Notes under the pieces: model-generated
Told to the model about the DNA's origin: nothing
Database searches by the model: none
What the model saw: only the letters and a program-made list of their open reading frames with translations
Shown: positions 21,241-33,286 of the stretch, piece by piece
How positions within the stretch are numbered: the stretch's first letter is position 1
Layout of the letters: each line of letters starts with the position of its first letter
NCBI GenBank assembly: GCA_002099365.1
Contig: MSED01000006.1
Coordinates: 868,001 to 932,000, forward strand
DNA from: Phialophora verrucosa
Lineage: Eukaryota > Ascomycota > Eurotiomycetes > Chaetothyriales > Herpotrichiellaceae
Length of the DNA stretch: 64,000 nt
Direction of reading: 5' to 3'
Program-made: the position numbers and the translations under genes

Positions 21241-22574
21241 ATGGCAGGAAATGCGCCTCAATCGAATGGGACAGCCCAAAGTCTAGAGGGGCAAGGCATC
21301 CCGACATATACCATCATTCAAGCCGATGGTCTTTACCCCGTACGCCCACACTCCACACGCACTACTTTCCAACTTTCAGCCTCCAACTAATTCTCCAGAA
21401 ATTAGGACGACATACTTGAAACCAAGATCTTCACCGAAAACCCGCCGCACGCCTACAAGGTGAAATACGTCCAGACAGGCCTTTTCCCGACGGGGGCGCC
21501 GCTGCCGAAACCATGGTCGACCATCCCGCAAGAACTACGAGAGCAAGTGGACGGGATCATGGTACTGAAAATGGGCTTCACGGCCGCCGACGTGGCCCTG
21601 TTTCCTAGGTTGAAAGTGTAAGTCGACCCTCCGTGAACGCCTGTCATGCTTTTTGCATCTGCGGGTCCAAGCACTTGGTACTCTATCCGTACAGTGTCCT
21701 GTCCCACGTTTAAGTACACGGTACGTACTCGGGGTGAATGGTGACCGGGCTGAAACTCCCTACGCCTCGCAGCATCGTCCGCATGGGTGTCGGGTACGAC
21801 CGCCTGGACCGCGTGGCCCTCGCGAGCCACGGCGTGACGGTCTGCAACGTCCCCGACTACGGCACTGCCGAAATCGCCGACCACGCACTCTCCCTGGCGC
21901 TCTCGCTCCGGCGCGGCGTCCTTCTTCACCACGACCGCCAGCGCCAACCGCACGTCTTCCCGTGGATGGTGCTCGAGACACCCCTCGTCAGCCGCGTCCA
22001 GGGCGCCACCTTCGGCATCCTGGGCCTCGGGCGCATCGGCACGGCGGCGTGCCTCCGCGCCAAGGCCTTCGGGTGGAACGTCCTCTTCTACGACCCTTAC
22101 CTGCCCAACGGCGTCGACAAAGCCCTCGGCATCGAACGCACCAAGGACATCAAGGAGCTCTTCCGCCGGAGCACGACCCTGAGCATGCACTGCGCGTGCA
22201 CGCGCGAGACGCGCAACATGGTCGGCTGGGACCTGCTAAGCCTGATGCCCCGGGGTTCCATCCTGGTGAACACGTCGCGCGGCGAGGTGTTGCAGCTCGA
22301 CGCCGTGGAGCGGGCGCTGCGTGAGGGCATCCTCGCCGGCGCGGGGCTCGATGTCCTGCCCCAGGAGCCGATCCCTGCGGACAACGTGCATTCGCTGATT
22401 ACGGCCTATCGCGAGAGGGAGGAGTGGTTGGTCGGCCGCTTGGCCTTGACCTGCCACACCGCGTTTTATAGTCCGCAGAGTTTTGTGGACATCCGGGTCA
22501 AGAGCGCCCAGACCATGCGCGAGGTCTTGATCGATGGATTACAGAGTAATGTGATTACGCCGGATATGCTGTAG
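21241..22574 (+). CDS. D-isomer-specific 2-hydroxyacid dehydrogenase, CtBP-like
   Basis: This is an NAD(P)-dependent oxidoreductase of the D-2-hydroxyacid dehydrogenase superfamily. Exons 21241-21339, 21406-21617 and 21773-22574 give 370 aa. The Rossmann motif GLGRIG is at 188-193 with an acidic residue (FYDPY) at the end of the second strand, favouring NAD. The catalytic triad is present: R273 (NTSRGEV), E302 (LPQEP) and H332 (LTCHTAFYS). The HTAFYSPQS end is closer to CtBP and its plant relatives than to glycerate or formate dehydrogenases, so it may be either an enzyme or a CtBP-type protein. The third exon has a very high GC third-position bias compared with the first two. The start ATG at 21241 gives a short N-terminus that leads into the substrate-binding domain. 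Confidence 0.9.
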
Positions 22575-22880
22575 CGTGTGTACGAAGCGTAGCATGGCAT
22601 AGCATGACATCCCACACATTGGTAGAGGAAGTGGACAATTATAGGATCATGAAAATCGTGATCCTGCCTATATTTCCTTGCTTTTGCATTCTTGGACGAG
22701 ATGTTCGATGCTTGATACTTGGGCGGCATTGTCTCGTGCGTGTGCAAACACACATTCCTATTAGATATCTCGTGGGACCGGATCACAGGCACAGCACAGC
22801 ACAGTACATACACTGTAGGGTAGTGTGTTGTCTTCATTCGGGGCCTAGCCTTGATATGTACGTCTCGTGGATTGAACGCC
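22575..22880. other. Short convergent intergenic region
   Basis: The 3' ends of the dehydrogenase and phosphatase genes face each other over 306 bp. A short cacag run occurs near 22795. Nothing else is seen. Confidence 0.45.
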
Positions 22881-24646
22881 TCACCACCTCCTGGCGCCAC
22901 TAAAGCCCCGTTTCCTGGCACTCCCGCTGAACAGCGTCCCGTCATAGTCGGTGCCGTTGTTCGGGTAGTCGATGCTATAATTGCCAAAGCAGACGTAATC
23001 GTAGTTGCTCAGGCCGTACGCGCTGTCCTGGCTCGAGATGAAGGCCTTCAGCGGACACAAACCGTCGGTCCGATTGCCGCAGTACCCGCCACGGATCGTC
23101 GACAGGGGGAGGATGCCGTTGTTCAAGCGCATGCGGACGAACTTGAACGACGCGTTGCCGGGGCTGTACCCATACTGCGTGGGGTAGTATTGGGTCTGGG
23201 AAACGGGCTTGGGCGCGGGGCTGCCGGCGCTGCAGCCGACCACCTCGGTGACCAGACGGGCCGAGAAGGGCGTCAGGTGCGAGAGCACGAAGCGGCGGTT
23301 CGGGTCGGGAGGGAACTGCGTCAGCGAGGGCGGGTCCTTGATGTAGTCGAGCGACGCGGCCGTGAGGGCCGAGATGATGATGTCGTCGTGCGAGAAGTCG
23401 GCGTACAGCCGCTGGCCCAGCGGGAAGGTGCGCGAGTTGTTGGTCAGGCTGCTGTTGACGCTCGACGTCGAACTCGTGATGTACTGGTTCTGCAGCCGCG
23501 CGAGCAGTTCCTGCAGGTAGCCGATGCCTTGGGCCCGGCCCGTCGGGTTCCCGTACGAATAGTCGTAGTAGTACTCGATGTCGAGCGCGTTCTCGAAGCC
23601 GGCCCACTCGTCTTCGGTGAAGAGCGTGCAGAAGTCGGATCGGCCGAGGTAGTTGGTCTCGTATGCGCAGATCGTCCTGTCTCAGGTCAGTGTGAAAGAC
23701 GTGGGTGGGAGGGCACACAGTCTGCACTGTGAATGTGGGTGGTCTGAACTCACTGCAGCGCAAAGGTGTCGTTGATGGTGAGGTTGAAGCCACTGGGCAC
23801 GTATTGCGACAGTCGACTCTGCGCCCCGGAGAGGTACACCGGTAGGTAGCTCAGGAGGTCCAGGTCGCCGATGTATCCTGGCACCTGATCGTTGTCGTTG
23901 AAGCACGAGTCGTACGAGGCGAGCGTGTTGTTCTCGGTCCCGCCTTCTGGGATGACTACCATCTCGAACGGGCTGGTCCAGTTGGCCAGGGTCGCGCTGG
24001 GGGTAGGCTGGAAACTGGGACCGAAAAAGCCCAGCGTCCAGCTGATCTGGGTGTTCTCGATCCGGGACTGTGACGTGGTGCGCAGTGTCAACTTGGGCCT
24101 GTTGGTCCCGTTGGCAAATGTCGCATTGTACGCGAGCTGCCCTTGCGTCGCGTTGTACAGGATTCGTCCGTACCGGTTCCAGAAGGTGACGCCCGACAGG
24201 AAGGATTGGGAAGCGCCGATTCCTGTCAGATAGGCGCTCCCAATATTATACTGGTAAGAGTTGAGAAAGCTCAGATTCCCAGTGAATTGCGAGGACGAGT
24301 TCGAGCTGGGGTGAGTCCGAGTCCAGTTGGCTACCTTTTCCGCGAAATTAGCCATGTTGGGTCCATCGTCGAACGTGCTCCCCGGGAAACGGGACCCATG
24401 TCGCTGAAGCAGATGGGCTTGCTCGACCTGACATCCATCCGGCAGACCTACGTCGCTCACACCGAAGTAGTCCTCGGCGTTATCGGCATACGGCGTCATC
24501 TGGCCCCAGTACTGCTGAATGGCATTGATGTCCGTCAGAAGCTCAGCCGAGGAGTTTGCGCCGCTGATCTGCCTGCGATGTCGAGGAGCAGGAGATGATG
24601 CTGCAAGGGCAGACAGCGCCGCGAGCACGGCCAACTGGAAACGCAT
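22881..24646 (-). CDS. Secreted histidine acid phosphatase (phytase-like)
   Basis: This secreted enzyme should hydrolyse phosphomonoesters, perhaps phytate, at acid pH. Exons 24646-23754 and 23676-22881 (intron 77 nt) give 562 aa. Residues 1-18 are a signal peptide, followed by a basic RHRR site. The catalytic histidine lies in RHGSRFP (82-88) and the proton donor in FSHDDI (H394, D395), both hallmarks of branch-2 histidine phosphatases. There are more than fifteen potential N-glycosylation sites, as expected for a fungal secreted phosphatase. Several cysteines in the C-terminal half are placed to form disulphides. True phytase activity versus general acid phosphatase cannot be told from the sequence. 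The CDS reads MRFQLAVLAA from the ATG at 24646. Confidence 0.94.
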
Positions 24647-26085
24647 CCTGAGTAGCTCTCGGGGACAGCCTTGCAGGCAGATCCGTCAAATAAAGAAGAG
24701 CAAACATGGCGCGGGCAGCTTGGAGGAGCTGTTTTTGAGCTCTTTGTACTAGCATGGTAGGCAGCCCTCGTGCCCCCGATGCCCGGAGCTGCCGATCGCC
24801 TCGTTACCGCCAGAAGACAGAGATGCGCCCGACTTGGTGAGCTTGCAGGAAGCTTATCGCTCGATGTCGAATAGAATGTCCTGCTCTGGAGCCAGGCAGA
24901 CCTTGAAAGGGCAGGTCAAAGCCGGGGAAATGTTGCCAATGAGGGGCACGTAACAGCGATTGCAACACCAGCAAAGACGAATAGAGAAAGACTCGAGATA
25001 CTCCCCCGCCTCAACCTGATCGATACGCGGGGCATCGTTTCTGCCCCATTTGATAAGCTTTTGAATCTTCAGGTCCATCGGAGCTTATCAGTCTTACCAA
25101 CGCAATGGCTGAGAAGTAGGGCATGGGGGAGACTGATAGACTATTCGATGGGTTCTACGAATGAGTATCCCGATAATAAGACAGTCTTTCAAGGGAGCAA
25201 CAGCTCTCCCTTCTCCGTCGGTGTCCCAGCGCAGATTCTGGTTCTTTGATGGCGGCATTTCTGTCATCACAACCCTCGGCGTCCTCACCGCCATAATTTG
25301 GCAATGATATCCACTTTGTTAAGGCAGTTCCCTCTTCATCCTCTGGAGCCATCACGTCATCGCCATAGGTAGGAGACATCCTCGTCGAGACAGTGAAGGT
25401 TTCTTTTCCACCCTAGAAACGCTGCCAACATGCTTCTGGTTCATCCCATTCGTGACTCTCTGGCTGGTCGGTGGATTGGAGGATCAGAGGCGGTCATAGA
25501 CAGTAGCTTTGGAGTTTCCTGGCCTGCCATCGATGTTAACTTCTCGCAGCTGACGCCATTTTTCCCACGCAATGGCCGTAGGACCTCTCTGTGCAATGAC
25601 CAGAGCTTGCCATGTGCATCAGGCTTCCTAGTCTCCATCGCATCATGATTTTGTCTCTCATTGCTTCGGACGTATGCATGGAAAACCAACTCTTAGAGAG
25701 AGGAGTAGTAGAAATTGCGTCGGTTGCCCTTGCGCACCGTGTCGGACCGTGTACCTAGCCAATTTCCTGTAGGACTCGGATGCTGAAGAGAGATGGAATG
25801 GAGCTGGACCTCAATTGCGATGATCGGGATATCGGTTGACTGTCACTGTGATATTGTGGGACTGGCATCGCCTCTTGCTTTGAATCCGCATATTCAGAAG
25901 ATGAACTCAAGAAGTTTGCCGAATATGCTGCTGCCCGCTAATATGCTACGGTGAGAACCCATTCATTCGCAAGCCAGTGGACGATGAGATGGTATGTGTC
26001 CGAGGGCATGAACAGATATTTCGAGAGTAGCATGAGCCTGGGTGGCTGAGTATGGTGCTGACTTGAACTCGGCTGGCAACATGCT
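24647..26085. other. Intergenic, about 1.4 kb, possible small orphan gene
   Basis: Two minus-strand frames with true ATGs occur here: 25379-25155 (74 codons) and 25078-24854 (74 codons, with CWCCNRC and two further cysteines). A good donor (gtaaga) lies near 25098. They could be exons of a small gene, but I could not join them convincingly and recognise no family. The rest shows nothing. Confidence 0.3.
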
Positions 26086-27459
26086 TCATCCTGTCGTCGC
26101 CATTGTGATTGTCGCATCGCCCATCCTTGCCTTCTCATTCACGTCCGCACCGCCGTTGCTGGATGGGGACTCCTTCGATTCTGCCTCTTTCCTTCTCTTG
26201 TGGTCTTGCTTGATGGCATCGAATTTCGCCTGTTCGTGGTCCCTGATGCCGCTTGGAAAGAAAGTCCCCGCCATGTTGAGCCCAACCTTCTCATACCTAC
26301 GCTCGACCTCGTAGAGCGTATCTATCACTTTCGGACTCCCAAACACGCCAACATAGTCGAGCGGCACACCCAATGCTTCTGGTCGTCTATTCCAACCAGC
26401 AACGAACATGTTCTGCAGTATACCGATTCCGCCCACGGCAATCAGAAACCAGGCATCATCGATCAGAGCTGAGCTTGTGATCAGGAGTAGGACCCAAAAC
26501 ACCCCGAGCACCGCATAGATCAGTCGTGATGACATAGTGATGTGTGGCGCATCGACATTGGCGAAGCCGGTTGCCAGGTCCTCAAGATCCAGCCCACGTC
26601 CCTTGCTATCGATGAGGATCGCGTGTTGCGCGCCGTTTCCTCTCGTCAGAACAAACACTTTCTCTTTGCCATCGAGTTGGCGACACGCCCACTTCTCAAC
26701 CTTCCACTGTGTCAGCGAGCCGGTGATGAAGCAAAGTGCAATAGCGGCGGCGGTGATCAGCAGCACGCCCCAGTCCCCGTACAGCCCGCAAGGGATCGCG
26801 GCAACGCCGAGCTGCACAAATGAGACGAAGATGCCCGACCAATAGAGGATGTCTTTTCCTGGCTTTCCGGCGGGTTTCGTGGCACTGGCTTCCCAGAAGC
26901 TGACAACTAAGCCCGCTTGGACGCGTTCTTGAACCGGCCTTTGAAGATGGGGAGGCTTCTTCTTCTCAGTTTCAACGTCGAAATTATGAGCCAACTTCAG
27001 GATTTCTTCGGTCTTGACCCTGATCTCGTCCTCCATCCACCAATGGTAGTCGCGCATGATACGGCCTAAGACCCAAGAACCATTGCCGCGAACAGAGCCA
27101 TTTTTCCCGTTGATAAGAGAACAGCCCGTGTCGGCGTCAGGCATCAATTTGTGCTCTCCAATGGCGGAGTTGACAGCTGAAGTGGCATAAGACACCCATC
27201 CTGACGAATGTGAGCATCACCGCGATAACGCGCACAGACGATAGAAGCTTCCAGGAAATCCCAGCATTGCAAACATACCGAAGGAAAATGCGACAGGAGT
27301 CAGTCTACCGCCAGCAAGCTGTGCGAGTGCTCGAGCGACAACATCGCCGCCGAGCAGGAGAAGGATCGTGAACGCGTAGTTGCTTGGGCTCTTCCATTCG
27401 TCGCGAAACCAAGTTGCGGGAACATCGGCGTCGAAGGGCCGGCCAGGTACGGGACTCAT
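26086..27459 (-). CDS. Uncharacterised fungal six-TM membrane protein
   Basis: Exons 27459-27279 and 27200-26086, joined across a 78-nt intron, give 431 aa. The junction restores FSFGWVSYATSAV within the second helix. Hydrophobic segments lie near residues 27-50, 53-75, 170-190, 195-215, 285-305 and 308-330, with a long soluble loop (about 75-165) containing a WWMEDE stretch. The C-terminal 60 residues are charged and probably cytosolic. Similar orphan proteins with this layout are, from memory, common in Pezizomycotina, but I cannot name a family or function. There is no signal for a transporter or enzyme. The call as a real gene rests on the clean intron and the helix pattern. Confidence 0.75.
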
Positions 27460-28642
27460 TTTACGAGGATCTTCTTGTGCTTACAACAGAGCTGAAGCGT
27501 ATCTCGACTACCCTGGGGGGCGGGAAAAAAGAGCTGCAGAAGACACAGAAGAAGGTAGATGTATCTGAAGAATGCCCAGGGGAGGGACAACAACACGCAG
27601 CGCCTAGGCCGCCAACTTAGGGCTGGGCAGGGCTGGGGAGAATCCAAATGAGGCGGCCCTGAGCCAGCAAGACCAGCTACTCGCGCCCATTATGGCGTAG
27701 CCTAACGGCGGTCAGTCTGGCAACTCCCGTTATGACCTATCTCAGCCTTGATTCATCTCTTGTTCTCTCGCGCAGGCACAGTTCAACCTCTCCAATGCAT
27801 ACCGCAATTCCCTGCAGCTCCTCCATACAGCCTCGGCTCCCCCGCGCACAAAACTGGACGGACGGAGAAGGAGTGAGTTTACTGCGTTTTGACTAAAGTT
27901 TGACAGCGTTTGACTAAAATTCGTCTGGCGCACAGCTCGGGGAAGTCGTGTTCGGTGAAGCCGCGCCCTGCTTGCGCCAATGATGGATCGTCTCGTCTTT
28001 CATCCGGGCTTCAACACGTATTCCTCACCTGGAAGCTGAACTTGTTTCCTCGTCGCTCCGCATTCCTACCTCGAGCTGAGAATATCATAGCGAACAATGA
28101 TCGTCCTTCTGTGGCGTGTCCAGCATCGATTGGCTGTTCAACAAGCAGCATGCAGATGTGAAGAATCTGTTTCAGCAATCTAGGCCAAGGAGGAAACGGC
28201 TTTTCAGATGGACTCGCCAATGACGCTTTGCAGCTCCCACAGTAGGTGGACGCCACTGAGTACGCCATCAACCTGTTTGAGATTCGGGCAGGGCAAGGAG
28301 GTGTTGCACAACGGTTATCACGGCTGACTCGTAACGGTGTTGATAATGTTTCGACATACCCCAATGGGGCGTCATGTCGTGCATGAACCATATACGATCG
28401 AACGCTGGAGGTCGACCCAGGGTGACAGTCTTTTTGCATGGGGCTGAAGCGTCTCCATATGCGACCATTACCAAAAGTGCAGCTTCAGTTGCGTGTACTT
28501 GAGCGACTGTGAATATCACAGTGCGTGGTTGAGAGCTGTTTAAAGATTAGGGCGACGCCCAAGTCAATCGAGCGTGTCGTCGAACTTCTTCAACCCGCAA
28601 AGTCTTGCACTCCAAGTATCCCACGTCATTCACTGCTTTGAA
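27460..28642. other. Intergenic, about 1.2 kb, divergent
   Basis: This region separates the six-TM gene (minus) from the HET gene (plus) and must hold both promoters. Frames such as 28011-28439 minus carry no motif. A GTG upstream of the HET ATG opens the frame 23 codons earlier but is not used as a start here. Confidence 0.45.
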
Positions 28643-31406
28643 ATGGATCATCTTGTCCTACCGGAGGGAGTGAAACCCTGGATCCAGGTGGCCTACGAAG
28701 GCCAGGAGGATTGCTACTACGACAAAGACCGTGGAAATTTCTTTGACTTCTACAAAGCGAGAGGGTGGGCTTTGGAAGAGGTGAAATTTCAGCCGAAACC
28801 CTCTGAGAACCTTCTTGGAGGAGTTGTCGAGGGCGAAGAGGAGACGCCTCGCACAGCAGCAGAGATTGAAACATTCTTCCAGACCTGGCTCTTCTTTGGC
28901 CTCATCATCGAGGTGTTCGCATTGAACGATATACCAGTGACGACCCAAGACTTCCTGGTCCCGAACACTCTGAAAACTGTCCACCGGCCGCAGAAAGCCC
29001 ACCTGATCACGACGGTGAAACTGCCTTCGTTGATTGCGAAATGGCGGCAGACGAGCTCAAGAGACAACAAAACCTTGAGCGAAGCGATGAAAATGATCGA
29101 CTTCGTTGGGGATATCGTCGATCACCACTGCGCAGGCGGCAAGGACCATCGATCCGTGCACCAATACACCAAGGTTCTGTGGCCTGTCAAAGACGAGGTA
29201 ACGACCTCCATCATAGCTGTAGCATCGACGCTCCGCAAGGCGGCCCGGCAAATCCACAATGTGACGGGAAAAGAAGACAGGTGGCCGGTCACCAACTCAC
29301 GAATCCTTTATCTACGCATTCAGCGGAAATGGTGCAAGGCAGATGCGGCAATGATCATGGAAGATCTCGACATTGACGGCCAGTACTACATTGCCGCTGC
29401 CGAAAGTCATTCGCTCGAGTCGCTGGACAGCCATTACGCCTGTACAGATCATTCTTGCGAGGCCAAGATTAGCGACGGAACCTATGCGACCCGACACGCC
29501 GACGGATGCGAAGCCCACGATGACTACGAACCCGAACCCAAGTTTGTCGGACACTTGAGCCCGGACTATCAGAAGAGTCCCACTTCGCTTCGAGACGCGG
29601 TGAAGGATGTTTTGGATGCTGGGCACCTCCCTGTTCTCAGATGGGACTACGAACAACGGGGATTGGCCACATACGGACACGAACGATTTACTTACTCCGA
29701 GGAAGGGAAAACGCCACCTTATGTTGCCATATCTCATGTGTAAGCTGCTTTCCGATACAGTGTAGCAGTGAATGTTTACTTACTACTTGAACAGTTGGGC
29801 CGATGGCATGGGCAACCCGTTCGACAACTCGCTGCCATATTGCCAGTTTGACAGGATCCAGCGACTAGTCGACGACCTCTGCTCCAAACACCTGCCTGAG
29901 AAGAAGCGCCACACAAGTCCGGGCTTTTGGATGGACACCATCTGCTGCATAGTCGGCGTCGACCAGGAGAGCAAGAAATACAAGAGCAAGAGCATCGCGT
30001 CAATGCGAGAGATCTACCATGACTGCGTTGCGGTGTTGATCATTGAACCATGGCTTGTGGCCGTGCCTTCCACAGCTCCGTTTGCCGAGATCGCTCACCG
30101 AATCTACTCCTCTGGATGGTCAAGAAGGCTTTGGACTCATCAGGAGGGTTTTCTGGGGAGGGACGTCTACTATCAGTTCAAAGACAAGCCTCTCAGCTTT
30201 GCCGAGGTGACCGAAGCAGCCAAGGAGTATGAGCGGAGGATGTGGGCAAATGGTTATCCTATCACCTTTCCCTATGCTGCGGCGAGTAAGACAAGCTTCT
30301 ATTACACCGGCATCAAGACTATCATCGAGAACATCCGCGAAGGCCGCTTCTCGGAAGGCGACAGGTGGATCATCTACAGGCATTTGGCCGAGTCGCTTGG
30401 GCACCGATCCACAACCAACGTTGACGACGAGCTGCTCTGTGTGGCTTCTGTCATCGGTCTTGATGTCCGAGACTACCTCAAGCACAAAGACGCGGAAGAC
30501 AACCGAGAGCGTACGGCGGAGCTACGAATGCAAGCCTTCCTTGAACAACTCGGCCGCTTCCATCAAGGAATCATCTTCAACAATTACCGCCGTCTCACCA
30601 CCCCGGGCTTCCGCTGGGCGCCGGTCTCCCTCCTGGGGCATCGAGCTTCCGGACTGGGAGATATCGATGGTTCGACCGATTCCAAGGTTGAAGATTACAG
30701 CGGGCTGCCCATGGATGACAAGCACGTCGAACTCGAATCAATGGGACTCAAGGTCAAGATCAATCTCACCAAGCATTTGACCAAAACCCTTGGGCTTAAC
30801 AAGCGGGTCGTGTCTATCGTGCTCAACGACAAGACTGTGAAGCTGCCCACCGTGGGCCTCCCGGTCGACTATCCAGGCTATACAATCAAGTTCCCCAAAG
30901 GCTCGGGCTTGACGATTGATATGGCCGAACGGAGGTTCGTTCTGAAGTACTCTCCAATCCCAAATCCTGTGCCTGCCGTGACAACACCACCACCTCTCCC
31001 GAAAGCCCCTTCATTTGGGAAGGTACCCACCGTCAAAGGCATTCGTGGCTTCGGGAAAGCGACCGAACAAGTCAACCAGCAAGTCGAGAAGGCCCAAGTC
31101 GTCGCCAACAACATTGCCGAGATTGTAACCTACCAATACGTCGTCTATGTCGCGGAAAACGACATAAAGTGGGAGCATGACCGGGCCTATGCCATCATCC
31201 TCCAGCGACCGCTCGGTGACCCGGCGAACCAAGAGTTTCTCGCCATGATCGGCCTCAATTCGATCGGGCCGGGCCCCCGGACGTTTGTGCAGTCGCTATG
31301 TTCAGCGGTGGTGCGTCTTGTGGGCAGATACGATTCCTACAAAGTCACTGCTGGACTAGACGTTGTTGATGTTGGGAAACCCAAGACGAATTGGGTGGTC
31401 ACGTAG
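28643..31406 (+). CDS. HET-domain protein (heterokaryon-incompatibility type)
   Basis: HET domains are found in fungal proteins that trigger cell death after fusion of genetically different hyphae. Exons 28643-29739 and 29795-31406 give 902 aa; the 55-nt intron lies inside the first HET motif. The motifs are YVAISHVWADG (around 365-375), FWMDTICCIVG and SIASMREIYHDCVAVLIIEPW, followed by SGWSRRLWTHQE. The N-terminal 360 residues are a distinct region of unknown fold, and the last 250 include a Pro-rich linker and a possible second domain. The first ATG in frame is 28643. The wider neighbourhood also has a dead NACHT gene. Family membership is sure; the specific incompatibility role is not. 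Confidence 0.9.
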
Positions 31407-32029
31407 GTTGTTGCGTGGGAACCGTCGATAGCATGATCCCGCCGCAGTCCTCGTACGTACCATTAATAGTGCATAATGCTTAGGGTTTCAGGCGTTCTTG
31501 GGCTACAGCGATAATGGACTGGTGAATCTGGGAGCTCCACGAATGCGCTACCTTAAGTGAGGATATAAATATATCGAAAATGATTCCTGCATGTACAAGC
31601 ATTCGCAAAGGCATCGATTCCGATTGCGACTTCGTGACTTTCGGCTTTCCTTGTCTGGGCAAATGAAACTCGGCCACGCAGCTCCATCTCGACACCCCCC
31701 CTCTCCCCCCAAACGCCCGTGGACAACCGTTCCATCCCTCTGCACCACGCCGACGGGCTCCTCCAATCCATCTCGATACGAAAAATATTCTGCAGGTTAC
31801 TTTCATCCGCGCGGTCGGGCTGTAGACTCGTCGTTGGCTCGATTACATCCTGTGCATAACCGCGATCCCTTGCAGTTGGGTTGCAAGCTGAATGCTCCAC
31901 GCCGTCATCCGCACCCATCTTACTGCTGCAGTCCTGCCCATTGCCTACACCTCCCAGGTTGGTTTCTTGACGCATTGATGATGATGACGATAAACTTGAT
32001 GATGTGTTGTTTGTCTTGAACCTTCAGCC
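31407..32029. other. Intergenic, about 0.6 kb
   Basis: This holds the HET 3' flank and the promoter/leader of the next gene. A C-rich run (accccccctctcccccc) near 31690 is the only compositional feature. Confidence 0.45.
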
Positions 32030-33286
32030 ATGGATGCCCGAGTCGACACGCTGTCGGGCCGCTTTGGCGGGCAATGGGCGTTTCTCACCACGCCGCCAAC
32101 CGCTGGATCAAGGTCTCTCCCGCACTCTTCCAGCTATCTGCGAAGCGATCGCAGCAATATCTCTCCGCTGCCCACCGCCCTGCACTTTCACCAGCTCAAT
32201 GCTTCTCGTTCCAGCCTCCCCCGGCACGCTCAAGCCACGTCGGTCGGCGGTCGCAGCTCAACTACAACGATACCCACTCACCCTGTCCTCGTTCGAGTCC
32301 ACTCCGCCGATCCCATTCTGCAAGTTCGTCCCACGAGACGGCCGGCAAGACCCCGTCGCAGGCTACAGAACGGACCCATGGATTTGCCGTCCGAGGAAGA
32401 GTTCAGCATACGAGGCATTTTGGCGGCAATCGCAGAGGATATCGAAGACGACGTCGATGCAATAGCAGAGATACTCGGGCGGAGCAGGTTGGTCCTGGCC
32501 GATCAACATGAGAGCCACATGCCTCCACAGGGTGAGATCAGAGCTATAAGCGGTCCTTTGCAAGCCGTGGCCGAGGCGAGTGCGAGCAATGAGAGGCTGG
32601 CAGCCGCGGACGATGTTCTCATTCTGCAAGAAGACGCCAGTCTCGTCGAAGGGAGTCACACTGGCTCCGCGGCGTATGGTCTGCTCGAGAGGCTACAGAT
32701 TGTGCCGGGCACGAGGCGGATGAGGAGTGAGATCCCTAGGACGGTTGCCTCGAGACCTGGCTCAGGGTCTGTGCGGCACTACTCTGCACCCCCAATCCTG
32801 CCTGTTGTCCCGGGGGCAGTAGAGGATATTGGAGCTTCCGCAGTTGCTCCGTCACCACAGTCGTCGCGGCGACTTCTCCAGAGTCACCTGGACGGTGATA
32901 AAATGCAAGACTCCCATCCAAGGACAACAGATGCGGTTGTAGCGGAGACATACCTGTCCGCCGCGGCGAACGCAGTTATCATCTCTGATCCACCGGTCGT
33001 CTCGGAGGCTGGTCGACACTATCCGCTATACAGCTACGACTACAGTGAGCTGTTCGAAGGTCCGATGCTTCCTCCCCCGCCACTTCAAATGACGTTTCGT
33101 GAAAGGCTGCAATCGTTTATACCACACATAGATTTGCCAAATCTGGTATCATGGGTTCAAGGACATGATTCGCATGTTATCAGCGCGGAATCACAGCTTC
33201 GAGAGATTCTACACAGACAGCGACACGTGAGAGGTCCGAGGAACAACCAGGGCCCAACAGGCGAGAGTCCCGAGATGTATGAATAA
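32030..33286 (+). CDS. Uncharacterised protein, mostly disordered
   Basis: A single open frame of 418 aa starts at an ATG in strong context (gccATGG). Residues 1-110 are rich in Ser, Arg, Thr and Pro; residues 118-150 are acidic (EEEFSIRG to DDVDAIAEI) and may form a helix. The C-terminal third contains FRERLQSFIPHIDLPNLVSW, which looks ordered and amphipathic. There is no signal peptide, membrane segment or metal-binding pattern. I do not recognise it. It follows the HET gene on the same strand at 620 bp, not close enough to imply a shared role. It could be spliced at its 3' end, but no convincing intron was found. Confidence 0.6.
   Translation: MDARVDTLSGRFGGQWAFLTTPPTAGSRSLPHSSSYLRSDRSNISPLPTALHFHQLNASRSSLPRHAQATSVGGRSSTTTIPTHPVLVRVHSADPILQVRPTRRPARPRRRLQNGPMDLPSEEEFSIRGILAAIAEDIEDDVDAIAEILGRSRLVLADQHESHMPPQGEIRAISGPLQAVAEASASNERLAAADDVLILQEDASLVEGSHTGSAAYGLLERLQIVPGTRRMRSEIPRTVASRPGSGSVRHYSAPPILPVVPGAVEDIGASAVAPSPQSSRRLLQSHLDGDKMQDSHPRTTDAVVAETYLSAAANAVIISDPPVVSEAGRHYPLYSYDYSELFEGPMLPPPPLQMTFRERLQSFIPHIDLPNLVSWVQGHDSHVISAESQLREILHRQRHVRGPRNNQGPTGESPEMYE

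Noticed and set aside
22851..23732. 293-codon plus-strand frame
   Set aside because: It is antisense to the phosphatase second exon, which carries the HD motif; the plus frame is low complexity.
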